A DNA stretch of 64,000 nt, from assembly GCF_014199935.1 (NCBI RefSeq), contig NZ_JACHOP010000017.1:1-64000 (forward strand), read 5' to 3'. Shown in pieces: positions 17,076-27,752 of the stretch. The translations under genes and the position numbers were made by a program. Each line of letters begins with the position of its first letter. The stretch's first letter is position 1. The notes beneath the pieces were generated by a model. It was not told the DNA's origin. It searched no databases and saw only the letters and a program-made list of their open reading frames with translations. The stretch is from Methylorubrum rhodinum. Lineage in GTDB: Bacteria; Pseudomonadota; Alphaproteobacteria; Rhizobiales; Beijerinckiaceae.

Positions 17076-17681
17076 TTAGCCTGCCTCTATTTTGCGCTGC
17101 AGCAGAAGCACCGTCAGCGAGCGCACGCCCTGTGCCCCATGGATCAGCACGCCCTCGATGTCGGCGGTGGCCGACGGGCCGGTGTGGAGCACGGCGTAGG
17201 CGGATTGCCCGAATTCGGGCCGCCGGTAGGCGGCCTGGATGTTCACGAGGAGGTCGGCCGGGTCGAGCAGCACGATCAGGTGCTGGGCGAGGTAGGCGAC
17301 CGCGTTCACGATCAGGTCGCTTTCCGTGAACAGCACCGAGCCGGTCTCGGCGACGCCGAATCGGGCGCGGACGATGGCCACGTCCACGTCGGCCATCTCC
17401 TGCGGGCGCCGCGCCGCCCGGAGATCGCGGTTGCCGGCGAATTCCGGGACGGCGGAGGCGATCACCGCCGCGCCGGCGAGGCGCGAGCGCACCGGCGCGA
17501 ACGGGTCGGCGGGGCTGCCGGCGCGCTCGACGCGCCCGCCCATCCGGGCCAGCCGCTCGGTGAACGCGGCCACGAGGTCGTCGCCGACCAAAGGTTCGAA
17601 GACCGGAACCTCGGGCAGCGGGAAGTCGCCCGCCGGCCGGTTGGCCTCGAGCCGGGCGAAGATGGCTTCCCGGGCGCTCAT
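17076..17681 (-). CDS. lutC: LutC/YkgG-type LUD-domain protein
   Basis: A 201-residue LUD-domain protein, third member of the LutABC complex that oxidises L-lactate to pyruvate. The late motif ADIEGVLIHGAQGVRSLTVLLL and the segment ARFGVAETGSVLFTE are characteristic. ATG overlaps the lutB stop by 4 nt. Ends a lutA-lutB-lutC operon. Confidence 0.88.
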   Translation of the reverse strand: MSAREAIFARLEANRPAGDFPLPEVPVFEPLVGDDLVAAFTERLARMGGRVERAGSPADPFAPVRSRLAGAAVIASAVPEFAGNRDLRAARRPQEMADVDVAIVRARFGVAETGSVLFTESDLIVNAVAYLAQHLIVLLDPADLLVNIQAAYRRPEFGQSAYAVLHTGPSATADIEGVLIHGAQGVRSLTVLLLQRKIEAG

Positions 17682-19249
17682 GCCTCCGGGCCCTTCTTCA
17701 TGCGGTTCTGGCGATACCACGCGTGAAAGCTCTGGCGCGGGGCGTGGGGCATCTCGCGCTTCTTCCCCCAGGTGTTGGCCGGGTTGTAGACGGCGAAGCG
17801 CGGAAGGACACGGAGCGCCGAATCCGCCGCCCCGATCGCGGCGCGGTAGGCGGCGGGTCGGCTCAGCACGGCGCCGGCGGCCTTCATCATGCCCTGCTTC
17901 AGCAGCGGGATCTGGTGTTCCTCGGCCAGCACCTTGCGCCACGCGAAGATCTGCTCGTGGATGTTGATCTTGACCGGGCAGACATTGGTGCAGGAGCCGT
18001 TCATCGTCGAGGAGAACGGCAGGGTCGAGTATTTGCGCTTGTTGAAGGTCGGATCGATGATGAGCCCGATCGGCCCCGAATAGGTCGCGCCGTAGGAGAG
18101 GCCGCCCGAGCGCCGGTACACGGGACATGTGTTCATGCAGGCGCCGCAGCGGATGCATTTGAGCGAGGTCCAGAACTCCTCCATCCCGAGGCGCTCGGAG
18201 CGGCCGTTATCGACCAGCACCATGTGCATCTCGGTCCCCGCGCGGGGGCCTCTGAAATGCGAGGTGTACTGCGTGATCGGCGAGCCGAGCGCGGAGCGCG
18301 ACAGCAGGCGGATGAACACGCCGAGATGCTCGACCTTGGGGACGATCTTCTCGATGCCGATCGAGTGGATCTGCAGCGGCGGCACGTTGCCCGAGAGGTC
18401 GGCATTGCCCTCGTTGGTGCAGGTGACGACGGTGCCGGTCTCGGCGACGGCGAAGTTGCAGCCGGTGAGCCCCGCATCGGCCTTGAGGATCAGCGGGCGC
18501 GTGGTCTCGCGCTGGCTTTCGGCGAGGTAGTGGGCGTCGTCGTTGTCTGGGTCGGTCCCCAGCGTCCGGGCGAACACGTCGGCGACGTCGAGGCGCGTCT
18601 TGTGGACGGCGGGCATCACGACGTGGCTCGGCTCCTCGTCGTCGAGCTGCTGAATGCGCTCGCCGAGATCGGTCTCGATGATGTCGATGCCGTTGGCCGC
18701 CATGAAGTGGCGGAAGCCGCATTCCTCGGTCAGCATCGACTTCGACTTCACCAGCGACTTCGCGCCGTGCTTCCTCAGGATGTCGAGGACGATGCGGTTG
18801 TGGGCGGCGCCGTCCTCGGCCCAGTGGACGTGGACGCCGTTGGCCTTGGCCGCCGCCTCGAACTGCGCGAGGTAGCTGTCGAGGTGGGTGAGGGTGTGCG
18901 CCTTGATCTGCGAGGCGATCTCCCGCAGTTCCTCCCATTCGGGGATGCCGTGGGCGGCGGTGTCGCGCTTCTTGCGCACGTCCCACAGGCGCTCGTCGTG
19001 GGCTTTCTGGTGCAGGGGGGCGGCGAGGAAGCGCTCGGCGGCCTCGGCCTGATCGACCGGGCGGTTGCCCTTGATCCTGGCGCCGCGGGGTTGCGGCTCG
19101 CGCGGGGCGTCGGCGCGGATCGGTTTCGAGGCGGCTTCCGCGTGCTGGAGGCGCTGGCCGTTCGGGCCGCGCTCGCTCTCGTCATTCGGAGCGCGGACCT
19201 CGGGGTGGATCACGCCCTCGCGCTCGCGGGGTTGCAGCTCTTCGCTCAT
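17678..19249 (-). CDS. lutB: LutB/LldF-type iron-sulfur lactate oxidation protein
   Basis: A 523-residue protein with an N-terminal extension of about 45 charged residues, a LUD domain (about 110-340) and a ferredoxin-like [4Fe-4S] domain from about residue 360 (CIRCGACMNTCPVYRR and later CTNVCPVKI). In the family it is the electron-transferring subunit of the lactate utilisation complex. It is followed by the C-terminal LutB domain. The start codon is well placed with a long open frame; overlaps lutC by 4 nt. Confidence 0.9.
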   Translation of the reverse strand: MSEELQPREREGVIHPEVRAPNDESERGPNGQRLQHAEAASKPIRADAPREPQPRGARIKGNRPVDQAEAAERFLAAPLHQKAHDERLWDVRKKRDTAAHGIPEWEELREIASQIKAHTLTHLDSYLAQFEAAAKANGVHVHWAEDGAAHNRIVLDILRKHGAKSLVKSKSMLTEECGFRHFMAANGIDIIETDLGERIQQLDDEEPSHVVMPAVHKTRLDVADVFARTLGTDPDNDDAHYLAESQRETTRPLILKADAGLTGCNFAVAETGTVVTCTNEGNADLSGNVPPLQIHSIGIEKIVPKVEHLGVFIRLLSRSALGSPITQYTSHFRGPRAGTEMHMVLVDNGRSERLGMEEFWTSLKCIRCGACMNTCPVYRRSGGLSYGATYSGPIGLIIDPTFNKRKYSTLPFSSTMNGSCTNVCPVKINIHEQIFAWRKVLAEEHQIPLLKQGMMKAAGAVLSRPAAYRAAIGAADSALRVLPRFAVYNPANTWGKKREMPHAPRQSFHAWYRQNRMKKGPEA

Positions 19250-19283
19250 GCCTGCCGCTCCGTCGCGTGAATTCCCGCCCTCG

Positions 19284-19393
19284 CCCTCATCCTGAGGTGC
19301 CGCGAAGCGGCCTCGAAGGAGAGCTCCAGAAATCGCGCGATGCCTGGAGGGCTCCTTCGAGGCCCCGCTTCGCGGCGCACCTCAGGATGAGGG
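19284..19393. repeat. Long near-palindromic intergenic repeat (copy 1)
   Basis: CCCTCATCCTGAGGTG at the left and CACCTCAGGATGAGGGG at the right form arms that continue inward (GCGAAGCGGCCTCGAAGGAG against CTCCTTCGAGG...CGCTTCGCGGC), with a central loop of about 25 nt. Total about 110 nt, lying between lutA and lutB. A related copy is at 24157-24270. Such a structure could end or process the lutA message. Confidence 0.85.
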
Positions 19394-19430
19394 GAATGGG
19401 TGGGATGACCCTTGGCCAGGCCGACACCGC

Positions 19431-20174
19431 TCATGCCGCGGCTCCGTTCAGCACCTGGGCGATGTGGATGTATTTCAGCGGCACGCCGAGGCGCTCGGCG
19501 CAGCCCTTCTGATGCATCAGGCAGGAGGAATCGGCCGAGACGACGTAGTCGGCCCCGGCACGCGCCTGATCGGTGACCTTGTCGTAACCCATCTTGGCCG
19601 AGACCGCGGGCTCGAACACCGAGAAGGTGCCGCCGAAGCCGCAGCACTCGTCGGGGCGCGCCAGATCGACGATCTCGATGCCCTTCACCTTCTGGAGGAG
19701 ATTGAGGGGTTTGGAGAAAAACGGCCGGTTCAGCTCGGACGGCCGGGCGTGTCCGATGCCGCGCAAAGCGTTGCAGTTCGAGTGGTAGGCGACCTTATGC
19801 GGGAACGCCGCCCAGGGCAGTTCCTCGATCTTCAGGACGTCGTGCAGGAACTCGACCAGCTCGAAGGTTTTCGAGCGCACCGCCTTGACCTCGTCGGTCT
19901 GCGGAATGGCGGTGAGGTGCTCGCGCACCTGATGCACGCAGGAGCCGGACGGGGCGACGACGTAGTCGAACCCCGAAAAGTTCTTGACGAACAGCGCCTC
20001 GGTGGCGGCGGCCTCGGCGTGGCAGCCGGTGTTGGTCATCGGCTGGCCGCAGCAGGTCTGGTCGAACGGGTATTCGACGTCGAGGCCGAACCGCTCCAGC
20101 AGTTCGAGCGTCGCGATGCCGACCTCCGGCTCGAACGCATCGACGTAGCAGGGGACGAACAGCCCGATCCGCAT
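19431..20174 (-). CDS. lutA: LutA/YkgE-type cysteine-rich (CCG) protein
   Basis: A 247-residue protein with two CCG domains, as in the cysteine-rich subunits of LutA, GlcF and heterodisulfide reductase. Motifs: FVPCYVD near the start, QTCCGQPM (Cys41-Cys42), and in the second half PDECCGFGGTFSV and ADSSCLMHQKG. First gene of the lactate utilisation operon; separated from lutB by 181 nt containing a long palindrome. ATG 20174 gives the standard start MRIGLFVPC. Confidence 0.9.
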   Translation of the reverse strand: MRIGLFVPCYVDAFEPEVGIATLELLERFGLDVEYPFDQTCCGQPMTNTGCHAEAAATEALFVKNFSGFDYVVAPSGSCVHQVREHLTAIPQTDEVKAVRSKTFELVEFLHDVLKIEELPWAAFPHKVAYHSNCNALRGIGHARPSELNRPFFSKPLNLLQKVKGIEIVDLARPDECCGFGGTFSVFEPAVSAKMGYDKVTDQARAGADYVVSADSSCLMHQKGCAERLGVPLKYIHIAQVLNGAAA

Positions 20175-20294
20175 GGCGCTTCTTGCTTCGTGAGACCGCG
20201 GGCGCCGCTCGCCCCCTGGAACGGTTACAAGCTGGCCCTCGGGGTGCAATACGCCCTCACGAGTCCGGTTCCAAGCGCTCGCCGGACGGCCCGG

Positions 20295-20894
20295 TCAGTT
20301 CGTCACGGGGGCGGGGCGGCCGGCGGCGCGGATGCGCTCCAGCACGCCGGCATAATTCTCCGGCGTCAGGATGCCGACCAGCTTGTCACGGATCGTGCCG
20401 TCGGGGCCGATGATGAAGGTCTCGGGCACGCCGTAGACGCCGAGATCGATGCCGGCCCGGCCGGTCGCGTCGGCGCCGACCGCGGAGAACGGCAGGCCGT
20501 GGCGCTCCAGCCAGCGCCGGCCGGCCTCGCCGGGATCCTTGTAGTCGATGCCCACCAAGCGGATGCCCGGCTCCTGCGCCAGCCGCATCAGCATCGGGTG
20601 CTCGACCTGACAGGGCGCGCACCACGAGGCGAACACGTTGAGCACCGTGACCTGACCCTTCAGGTCGGCGCTAGTCAGACCCGGCACCGGCTGGCCGTTC
20701 GCCTGAAGGCCGGGCACGGGGCCGAGCGCGAAGGCCGGCACCGGCTTGCCGATCAGCGCCGAGGGTAGCGCCGCCGGGTCGGCGCCCGAGCGCAGGCGCA
20801 CGAAGAACACCACCGCCAGCACCGCGAAGACGACGACCGGCAGCAGGGCGAGGAACGAGCGCCGGGGGCGCTCGGCGACCGGGTTCGTGCTCAT
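20295..20894 (-). CDS. ccmG: Thiol:disulfide interchange protein CcmG/DsbE
   Basis: A 199-residue membrane-anchored thioredoxin-like protein. One transmembrane segment (about 14-33) is followed by a periplasmic thioredoxin fold with the active site WCAPC (Cys92, Cys95) and the cis-Pro segment GVYGVPETF. It reduces apocytochrome c before heme attachment. Start overlaps the ccmD stop by 4 nt; a ccmC-ccmD-ccmG operon. Confidence 0.93.
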   Translation of the reverse strand: MSTNPVAERPRRSFLALLPVVVFAVLAVVFFVRLRSGADPAALPSALIGKPVPAFALGPVPGLQANGQPVPGLTSADLKGQVTVLNVFASWCAPCQVEHPMLMRLAQEPGIRLVGIDYKDPGEAGRRWLERHGLPFSAVGADATGRAGIDLGVYGVPETFIIGPDGTIRDKLVGILTPENYAGVLERIRAAGRPAPVTN

Positions 20895-21034
20895 GGTCGA
20901 TCGCCCTGCAATTCGGCCAAGGCGCGCTTTTGCGCCCGCCCGTCGCGCCAGCCGTGGAGGATCAGGGCTCCGAGCACCAGGGCGGTGAAGCCGAAGGCGC
21001 CCGCGATGAACGGGGCGTAGGGTCCGAACTCCAT
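20891..21034 (-). CDS. ccmD: Heme exporter accessory protein CcmD
   Basis: A 47-residue single-span membrane protein: FGPYAPFIAGAFGFTALVLG is the transmembrane segment, followed by a basic, cytoplasmic tail. CcmD joins CcmC to the heme chaperone CcmE and releases holo-CcmE. Identification rests on size, the Y-x-x-F-I pattern and position between ccmC and ccmG. Confidence 0.88.
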   Translation of the reverse strand: MEFGPYAPFIAGAFGFTALVLGALILHGWRDGRAQKRALAELQGDRP

Positions 21035-21042
21035 CGCGTCCC

Positions 21043-21843
21043 TCAGATCGCTTGGCCGACGGAAAGCGGCGCGGCGGCGCGGGCGACCGGGGCCTGCGCG
21101 CCCGCGTCCAGCCGCTCGGCCTGCCGGATCAGCAAGCTGCGCACCCGGCGCCGATAGATCTCGGTGCGCATCGCCTGGAGATGCAGCGTCACGCCGAGCA
21201 GCGTCATCGCCAGGATCATCTCCAGCAGCGGATACAGCATGGAGGAATGCAGCGACGGGCCGCCCATGCGCAGGATCGAGGCCGGCTGATGCAGCGTCGA
21301 CCACCAGTTCACCGAGAACTTGATGATCGGCAGGTTCACGGCGCCGACGAGCGTCAGGATCGAGACCGCTCGGGCCGCCCGGCTCGGATCCTCGATGGTG
21401 CGCCACAGGGCGATGATGCCGCAATAGAGCAGGAACAGCACCAGCATCGAGGTCAGCCGCGCGTCCCACACCCAGTAGGTGCCCCACATCGGCTTGCCCC
21501 AGAGGGAGCCGGTGACGAGGCAGATCAGGGTGAAGGCCGCCCCGATCGGCGCGGCGGCGCGCTGCGACACGTCGGCCAGCGGATGGCGCCAGACCAGCGA
21601 GCCGATCGCCGAGAGCGCCATCGCCCCGTAGAAACCCATGCCGAGCACGGCGGCCGGCACGTGGATGTACATGATCCGCACCGTGTCGCCCTGCTGGTAG
21701 TCCGGCGGCACGGTGAAGAAGGTGAGGTACAGCCCCACCGCCAGCAGCACGGCCGAGAGCCCGGCGAGCCAGGGTAGCGCCGCGCCAGACCAGCGCAGGA
21801 AATGGCCCGGTTGGGCGAGGCGGTTCCAGAGGGCGGTCCACAT
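21043..21843 (-). CDS. ccmC: Heme-handling protein CcmC
   Basis: A 266-residue integral membrane protein with six predicted helices that loads heme onto CcmE. The tryptophan-rich WWD signature is present (WGTYWVWDARLTSMLVL), with the two flanking heme-ligand His in YIHVPAA and TLHQPAS. ATG 21843 has a GGAAGGG ribosome site; an ATG 12 nt upstream is less favoured. The ccmAB exporter genes are not next to it: the upstream neighbour is divergent. Confidence 0.92.
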   Translation of the reverse strand: MWTALWNRLAQPGHFLRWSGAALPWLAGLSAVLLAVGLYLTFFTVPPDYQQGDTVRIMYIHVPAAVLGMGFYGAMALSAIGSLVWRHPLADVSQRAAAPIGAAFTLICLVTGSLWGKPMWGTYWVWDARLTSMLVLFLLYCGIIALWRTIEDPSRAARAVSILTLVGAVNLPIIKFSVNWWSTLHQPASILRMGGPSLHSSMLYPLLEMILAMTLLGVTLHLQAMRTEIYRRRVRSLLIRQAERLDAGAQAPVARAAAPLSVGQAI

Positions 21844-22055
21844 GCGCCCTTCCATACCGCGTGCCGCGCTGCACCAGCAATGCGCGCGTTTCGCGCGGGT
21901 GAACCTCCGGGCGGTTGGTTGCACTGCGCAACATTTGTGCAGCGCGCGGTGGAACGTCACGTTTCGCGGAGGCATTTTCGGCCTGCTTACATCGCGACCG
22001 CTCCATCGCCCAATGGTCGGCCGCTGGCGTTGCAGTCCAAACCCAAGGCAGGGCC

Positions 22056-22895
22056 ATGCTGATCCGCACCGGCTACGACATCACCTTCGAGACCTTCGCT
22101 CCGACCCCGATGTCGCTGCTCCTGAGCGTTCATCCTTCGCGCCAGAAGGATTTGCGCAGCCCCGAGACGATCCGAACCGACCCGGCCGTACCGCAGCGCC
22201 AGTCGCTCGACGCGTTCGGCAACGTCTGCACCCGCATCCTCGCGCCCGCGGGCCGCATCACGCTCTCGGCCGATTTTCTCGTGGACGATTCAGGCCTGCC
22301 CGACGCGGTGGTGCCGGCGGCACGCCAGATCCCGGTGCAAGAGCTGCCCGACGACGTGATGCCGTACCTGCTCGGCAGCCGCTACTGCGATACCGATCGG
22401 CTCTGCGCGACCGCGTGGCAGCTCTTCGGCCAGACGCCCGAGGGCTGGGCGCGGGTGCAGGCGATCGTCGATTACGTCCACGCCCGCATCCGCTTCGACT
22501 ACCAGCTGGCGGATTCCACCCGCACGGCCTTCGACGGCTACACCCAGCAGGTCGGCGTCTGCCGCGACTTCGCCCATCTCGCCATCGCGTTCTGCCGCTG
22601 CATGAACATCCCGGCGCGCTACTGCACCGGCTATCTCGGCGATATCGGCGTCCCCGCGGTGCCCGACCCGATGGATTTCTCGGCGTGGTTCGAGGTCTAT
22701 CTCGACGGCCGCTGGTACACGTTCGACGCCCGTCACAACCGGCCGCGCATCGGCCGCATCGTCATGGCGCGGGGCCGCGACGCCACCGACTGCGCCATCT
22801 CGACGAGCTTCGGCACGGCGCGGCTGGTGCAGTTCGAGGTGCATACGGATGAGGTGACGGGGGCCGACGCGGTCGGGTTCGAGCGGGCGGCCTGA
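22056..22895 (+). CDS. Transglutaminase-like protein lacking the usual His
   Basis: A 279-residue relative of the protein at 16129. N-terminal beta domain (about 1-90) and transglutaminase-like domain (about 125-235) with Cys169 (GVCRDFAHLA) and Asp224 (YTFDARHN). The position of the catalytic His is Ser209 (MDFSAWFEVYL). The surrounding residues are intact, so this looks like a fixed subfamily feature and not decay. Activity may differ from a classical triad enzyme. Divergent from ccmC, with a 212-nt gap that includes the pseudo-palindrome CTGCGCAA-CAT-TTGTGCAG (21924-21942). Confidence 0.8.
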   Translation: MLIRTGYDITFETFAPTPMSLLLSVHPSRQKDLRSPETIRTDPAVPQRQSLDAFGNVCTRILAPAGRITLSADFLVDDSGLPDAVVPAARQIPVQELPDDVMPYLLGSRYCDTDRLCATAWQLFGQTPEGWARVQAIVDYVHARIRFDYQLADSTRTAFDGYTQQVGVCRDFAHLAIAFCRCMNIPARYCTGYLGDIGVPAVPDPMDFSAWFEVYLDGRWYTFDARHNRPRIGRIVMARGRDATDCAISTSFGTARLVQFEVHTDEVTGADAVGFERAA

Positions 22896-22955
22896 CGGTT
22901 CCCATCGTCGCCCGCCGCCCCGAGGCGGTCGCCCGGACCGAGACTTCGGCGACGG

Positions 22956-23996
22956 TCAGGCCGCCGCCGACAGCGCGCAGAAGCGGATGTCCCGCGCCAG
23001 CGCATCGACCCGGGCCGGGTCCGAATCCCAGGCGAACATGAAGCGGGCCGCCCCGCCGATGAATCCGTAGAAGTGCCAGCCGCGCGCCCGCAGGCGTTCC
23101 TGCGCCGAGGCCGAGAGGTTCAGGAACACCCCGTTGGCTTCGACCGGGGCAGCGAGGGAAGCACCCGGAACGTCGGCGATGGCCCCGGCGAGGCGGCGGG
23201 CGCAGGCGTTGGCGTGGCGGGCGTGGCGCAGCCACGCGTCGTTCTCCAGCATCCCGACCCAGGGGGCCGAGAGGTAGCGCATCTTGGAGGCGAGCTGGCC
23301 CGCCTGCTTGCAGCGATAGCCGAAATCCTCGGCGAGCGCGGTGTCGAAGAAGATCACCGCCTCGCCCACCGCCATGCCATTCTTGGTGCCGCCGAAGCAC
23401 AGCACGTCCACGCCCGCCTTCCATGTCAGCTCCGCGGGCGAGGCGTCGAGCGCCGCGCAGGCATTGGCGAAGCGCGCCCCGTCCATGTGCAGGTGCAGGC
23501 CGAGCGCTCGGCAGGTCTCGGCGAGCCGCCCGATCTCCCCCGGGGTGTAGACCCGGCCGGTCTCGGTCGCCTGGGTAATCGTCACCGCCTTGGGCTTGGG
23601 GAAGTGGATGTCGCTGCGCTTCTCCGCCATCGCCCGCAGCGACTCGGGCGTCAGCTTGCCGTCCGGGCTCGCGACGGTCAGGAGCTTCGAGCCGTTGGAG
23701 AAGAACTCCGGCGCGCCGCATTCGTCGGTCTCGATGTGGGCCGAGTCGGCGCAGATCACGCTGTGGTACGACTGGCACAGCGAGGCCAAGGCCAGCGAGT
23801 TCGCCGCCGTGCCGTTGAAGACGAAGAACACCTCGCAGTTCGTCTCGAACAGCCGGCGAAAGCCGTCCGCGGCGGCCTGGGTCCAGCTGTCGGCGCCGTA
23901 GGCCGGCGCGTGGCCGGCATTGGCGGCCACCATCGCGGCCATCGCCTCCGGGCAGATCCCGGCATAGTTGTCGCTGGCGAATTGCTGGTCGGGCAC
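22956..23996 (-). CDS. ltaE: Low-specificity L-threonine aldolase
   Basis: A 346-residue PLP enzyme of fold type I that cleaves threonine or related beta-hydroxy amino acids to glycine and an aldehyde. PLP lysine is Lys205 (FGGTKNGM); Asp172 (LHMDGARFANA) contacts the pyridine nitrogen; FNGTAANSLAL binds phosphate. Length is normal for the family. The next 319 nt upstream contain copy 2 of the long palindrome. Confidence 0.9.
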   Translation of the reverse strand: MPDQQFASDNYAGICPEAMAAMVAANAGHAPAYGADSWTQAAADGFRRLFETNCEVFFVFNGTAANSLALASLCQSYHSVICADSAHIETDECGAPEFFSNGSKLLTVASPDGKLTPESLRAMAEKRSDIHFPKPKAVTITQATETGRVYTPGEIGRLAETCRALGLHLHMDGARFANACAALDASPAELTWKAGVDVLCFGGTKNGMAVGEAVIFFDTALAEDFGYRCKQAGQLASKMRYLSAPWVGMLENDAWLRHARHANACARRLAGAIADVPGASLAAPVEANGVFLNLSASAQERLRARGWHFYGFIGGAARFMFAWDSDPARVDALARDIRFCALSAAA

Positions 23997-24156
23997 GGCG
24001 CGTCATGCTCCTGCCATGGGGGGAGGGCGGAACCGGACCGGAACGGCGGAGCCGCCTCAAGAGCGGCTTAAGCTATGAAGCAGGTCGGCCTCCCGCAACC
24101 GAAAGCTCGGCGCTTGGTAAGCGGAACGGCTGAAGGAACCGGCCCTTCCCACTCAT

Positions 24157-24270
24157 CCCCTCATCCTGAGATTCGAAGCGAAGCGGAGCCTCGAAGGAGG
24201 GCTCTGGGGATCTCTGAGCCTCCTGGAGCCCTCGTTCGAGGCCGCTTCGCGGCGCCTCAGAATGAGGGGA
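24157..24270. repeat. Long near-palindromic intergenic repeat (copy 2)
   Basis: CCCCTCATCCTGAG (24157-24170) and CTCAGAATGAGGGG (24257-24270) are the outer arms; inner arms GCGAAGCGG...CCTCGAAGGAGG and CTCGTTCGAGGCCGCTTCGCGG also pair. The same sequence elements occur in copy 1 at 19284. It occupies most of the gene-free stretch 23997-24315 and lies between an upstream aldolase start and the end of the ABC transporter gene. Confidence 0.85.
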
Positions 24271-24315
24271 GATGGGATGAGGGGGATCGGATGACGACGA
24301 CGAAAGCGCCCCGCT

Positions 24316-26082
<1,767 letters not shown>

Positions 26083-26399
26083 CGCGACCGTCAATCCCGA
26101 TTCGATCAGACCCGCAGGGCGGCATAGGCGTGCCGAGGGCGCGGCAGGCGCAGGAGGACCCTGTTAACCGCAACGCGAAGCGTCGCCTTATGTTTCAAGC
26201 GCGGGCCGCTTTCCGCGAGCTATCGCGGCCAAGCTGAACGGGACTTGAGCGACCGTGCGGCGCAGCAACGATTCCAAGCGCGTCGGCGACCCGAGGTCAA
26301 GGCATGCGGATTTTTTAGTGTGCCTCGGACGTCGACGGCCGCATCCGCAGACGTCGTGTCCGCTGGGCTTCTCGCGCCCGGAATGCGGCTTGGTGTTCT
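26083..26399. other. Gene-free stretch
   Basis: Between the start of the ABC exporter and the end of the MFS gene, both on the - strand. It holds the promoter region of the exporter. The only structure I see is a short hairpin CCGCGA-GCTA-TCGCGG (26213-26228). No convincing small gene. Confidence 0.6.
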
Positions 26400-27752
26400 T
26401 CACGCGCTCGCGCGCTGCCCCGCTCCCTTGTCCCGCGTCTCCGGCATGATCAGCAGCACGAGGACGAGGCCGACCGCGCCCATGACCGCGAGTCCCAAAA
26501 ACGTGCTCTGGCTGCCGAGGTTGTCGGCCATGAAGCCCGCGAGCGCCGTCGAGAGCGCCGCGCCGATGCCCATGCCGGTGCCGACGGCGCCGAGTGCGGT
26601 GTTGAAGCGGCCGGTGCCGCGGGTGAGGTCGGAGACGATCAGCGGGACCATGACGCCGAGCACCGAGGCCGAGATGCCGTCGAACACCTGGATCGCCACC
26701 ATCCAGTAAGGGTCGCTGACGAAGGCGAAGAGCAGGCCGCGCACGGGCAACGCCGCGAAGCCGATGACGAGCAGCGGCTTTCGCCCCCAGCTCTGCGCGA
26801 GGCGCCCGACGAAGGGGGCGGTGACGGCCAAAACCGCCTGCGGGACCATGATGCAGGCGGCGACCAACGCCGTGGCGGTCTCGCTGGCGCGCAGCGTCAT
26901 CACCGAGCCCACCAGCGGCAGCATCGCGGCGTTGGCGAGGAAGAACAGCACCATGCAGGCGGCAAAACACAGCAGCGCCCGGTTCTTCAGCAGTGCCGCC
27001 ATGCCCCCGGCGGAGGGGGCCGCCGGCGGCTCCTCGGCGGCGGCCGGGCGGGCGGTCTCGGTGCGGCGCGAGGGGATGAAGCGCAGCGAGATCAGCGCCG
27101 GGATGACGAGGGCGCCGGCGAGATAGAACACCGCGTCGTTCGAGAGATAGTAGCCCACCGCCCCCATGCTGGCCGCACCGAGCGCGTTGCCGATGGCCGA
27201 GAAGCTGGCGTTGCGGCCGAGCCGGGCGCCGGCGTTGGCGTGGCCGACGAGGCCGATCGAGATCGCGGCGATGGCCGGCGTCAGAACGCAGCTCGCCGCC
27301 GAGTGGATCGCCATGGCGAGCATGACGATCAGGTAGGTCGGGAAGGCGGCAAGCATCACCGCGCTCATCCCGACCCAGAAGGCCGAGAAGCCGGCGGCGA
27401 ATCGCTTCGAGCGCGAGGCGTCGACGAAGGCGCCGCCGGGCATCTGCCCGAGCAGGCTGACGAGGCTGCCTACCGTCAGCGCGAGGCCGATATCGGATTG
27501 CGTCCACTTCTGCTGGGTGAAGTAGACCGCCAGGAACGGGCCGAAGCCGGTCTGCAGGTTGGCGATGAAGAAGGTGAAGGCGTCGAGCCCGCGCGCGGCG
27601 CTCGGCGCCGGCCCGGCGGGGGTGGGCTCACCCGCGCTGGGGCCGGGGCGGCGCGAGGGGCGCCAGCCGGCCCGGTCTCGCGGATCGGGGCGGGGGATGT
27701 CGCGCTCGCGGGGCAGGACCGCCCGCCTTTCCGTCACCGGGATCGCCGTCAT
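26400..27752 (-). CDS. MFS transporter
   Basis: A 450-residue major facilitator with an unusually long Pro/Arg-rich cytoplasmic start (about 55 residues) and 12 predicted helices. The loop 2-3 motif is GGAFVDASRSKRF and its half-repeat is GRLAQSWGRKP. Closest to the sugar/drug-type MFS_1 group; substrate unknown. Its ATG overlaps the stop of the upstream PRC-barrel gene by 4 nt, so the two are cotranscribed. Confidence 0.82.
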   Translation of the reverse strand: MTAIPVTERRAVLPRERDIPRPDPRDRAGWRPSRRPGPSAGEPTPAGPAPSAARGLDAFTFFIANLQTGFGPFLAVYFTQQKWTQSDIGLALTVGSLVSLLGQMPGGAFVDASRSKRFAAGFSAFWVGMSAVMLAAFPTYLIVMLAMAIHSAASCVLTPAIAAISIGLVGHANAGARLGRNASFSAIGNALGAASMGAVGYYLSNDAVFYLAGALVIPALISLRFIPSRRTETARPAAAEEPPAAPSAGGMAALLKNRALLCFAACMVLFFLANAAMLPLVGSVMTLRASETATALVAACIMVPQAVLAVTAPFVGRLAQSWGRKPLLVIGFAALPVRGLLFAFVSDPYWMVAIQVFDGISASVLGVMVPLIVSDLTRGTGRFNTALGAVGTGMGIGAALSTALAGFMADNLGSQSTFLGLAVMGAVGLVLVLLIMPETRDKGAGQRASA

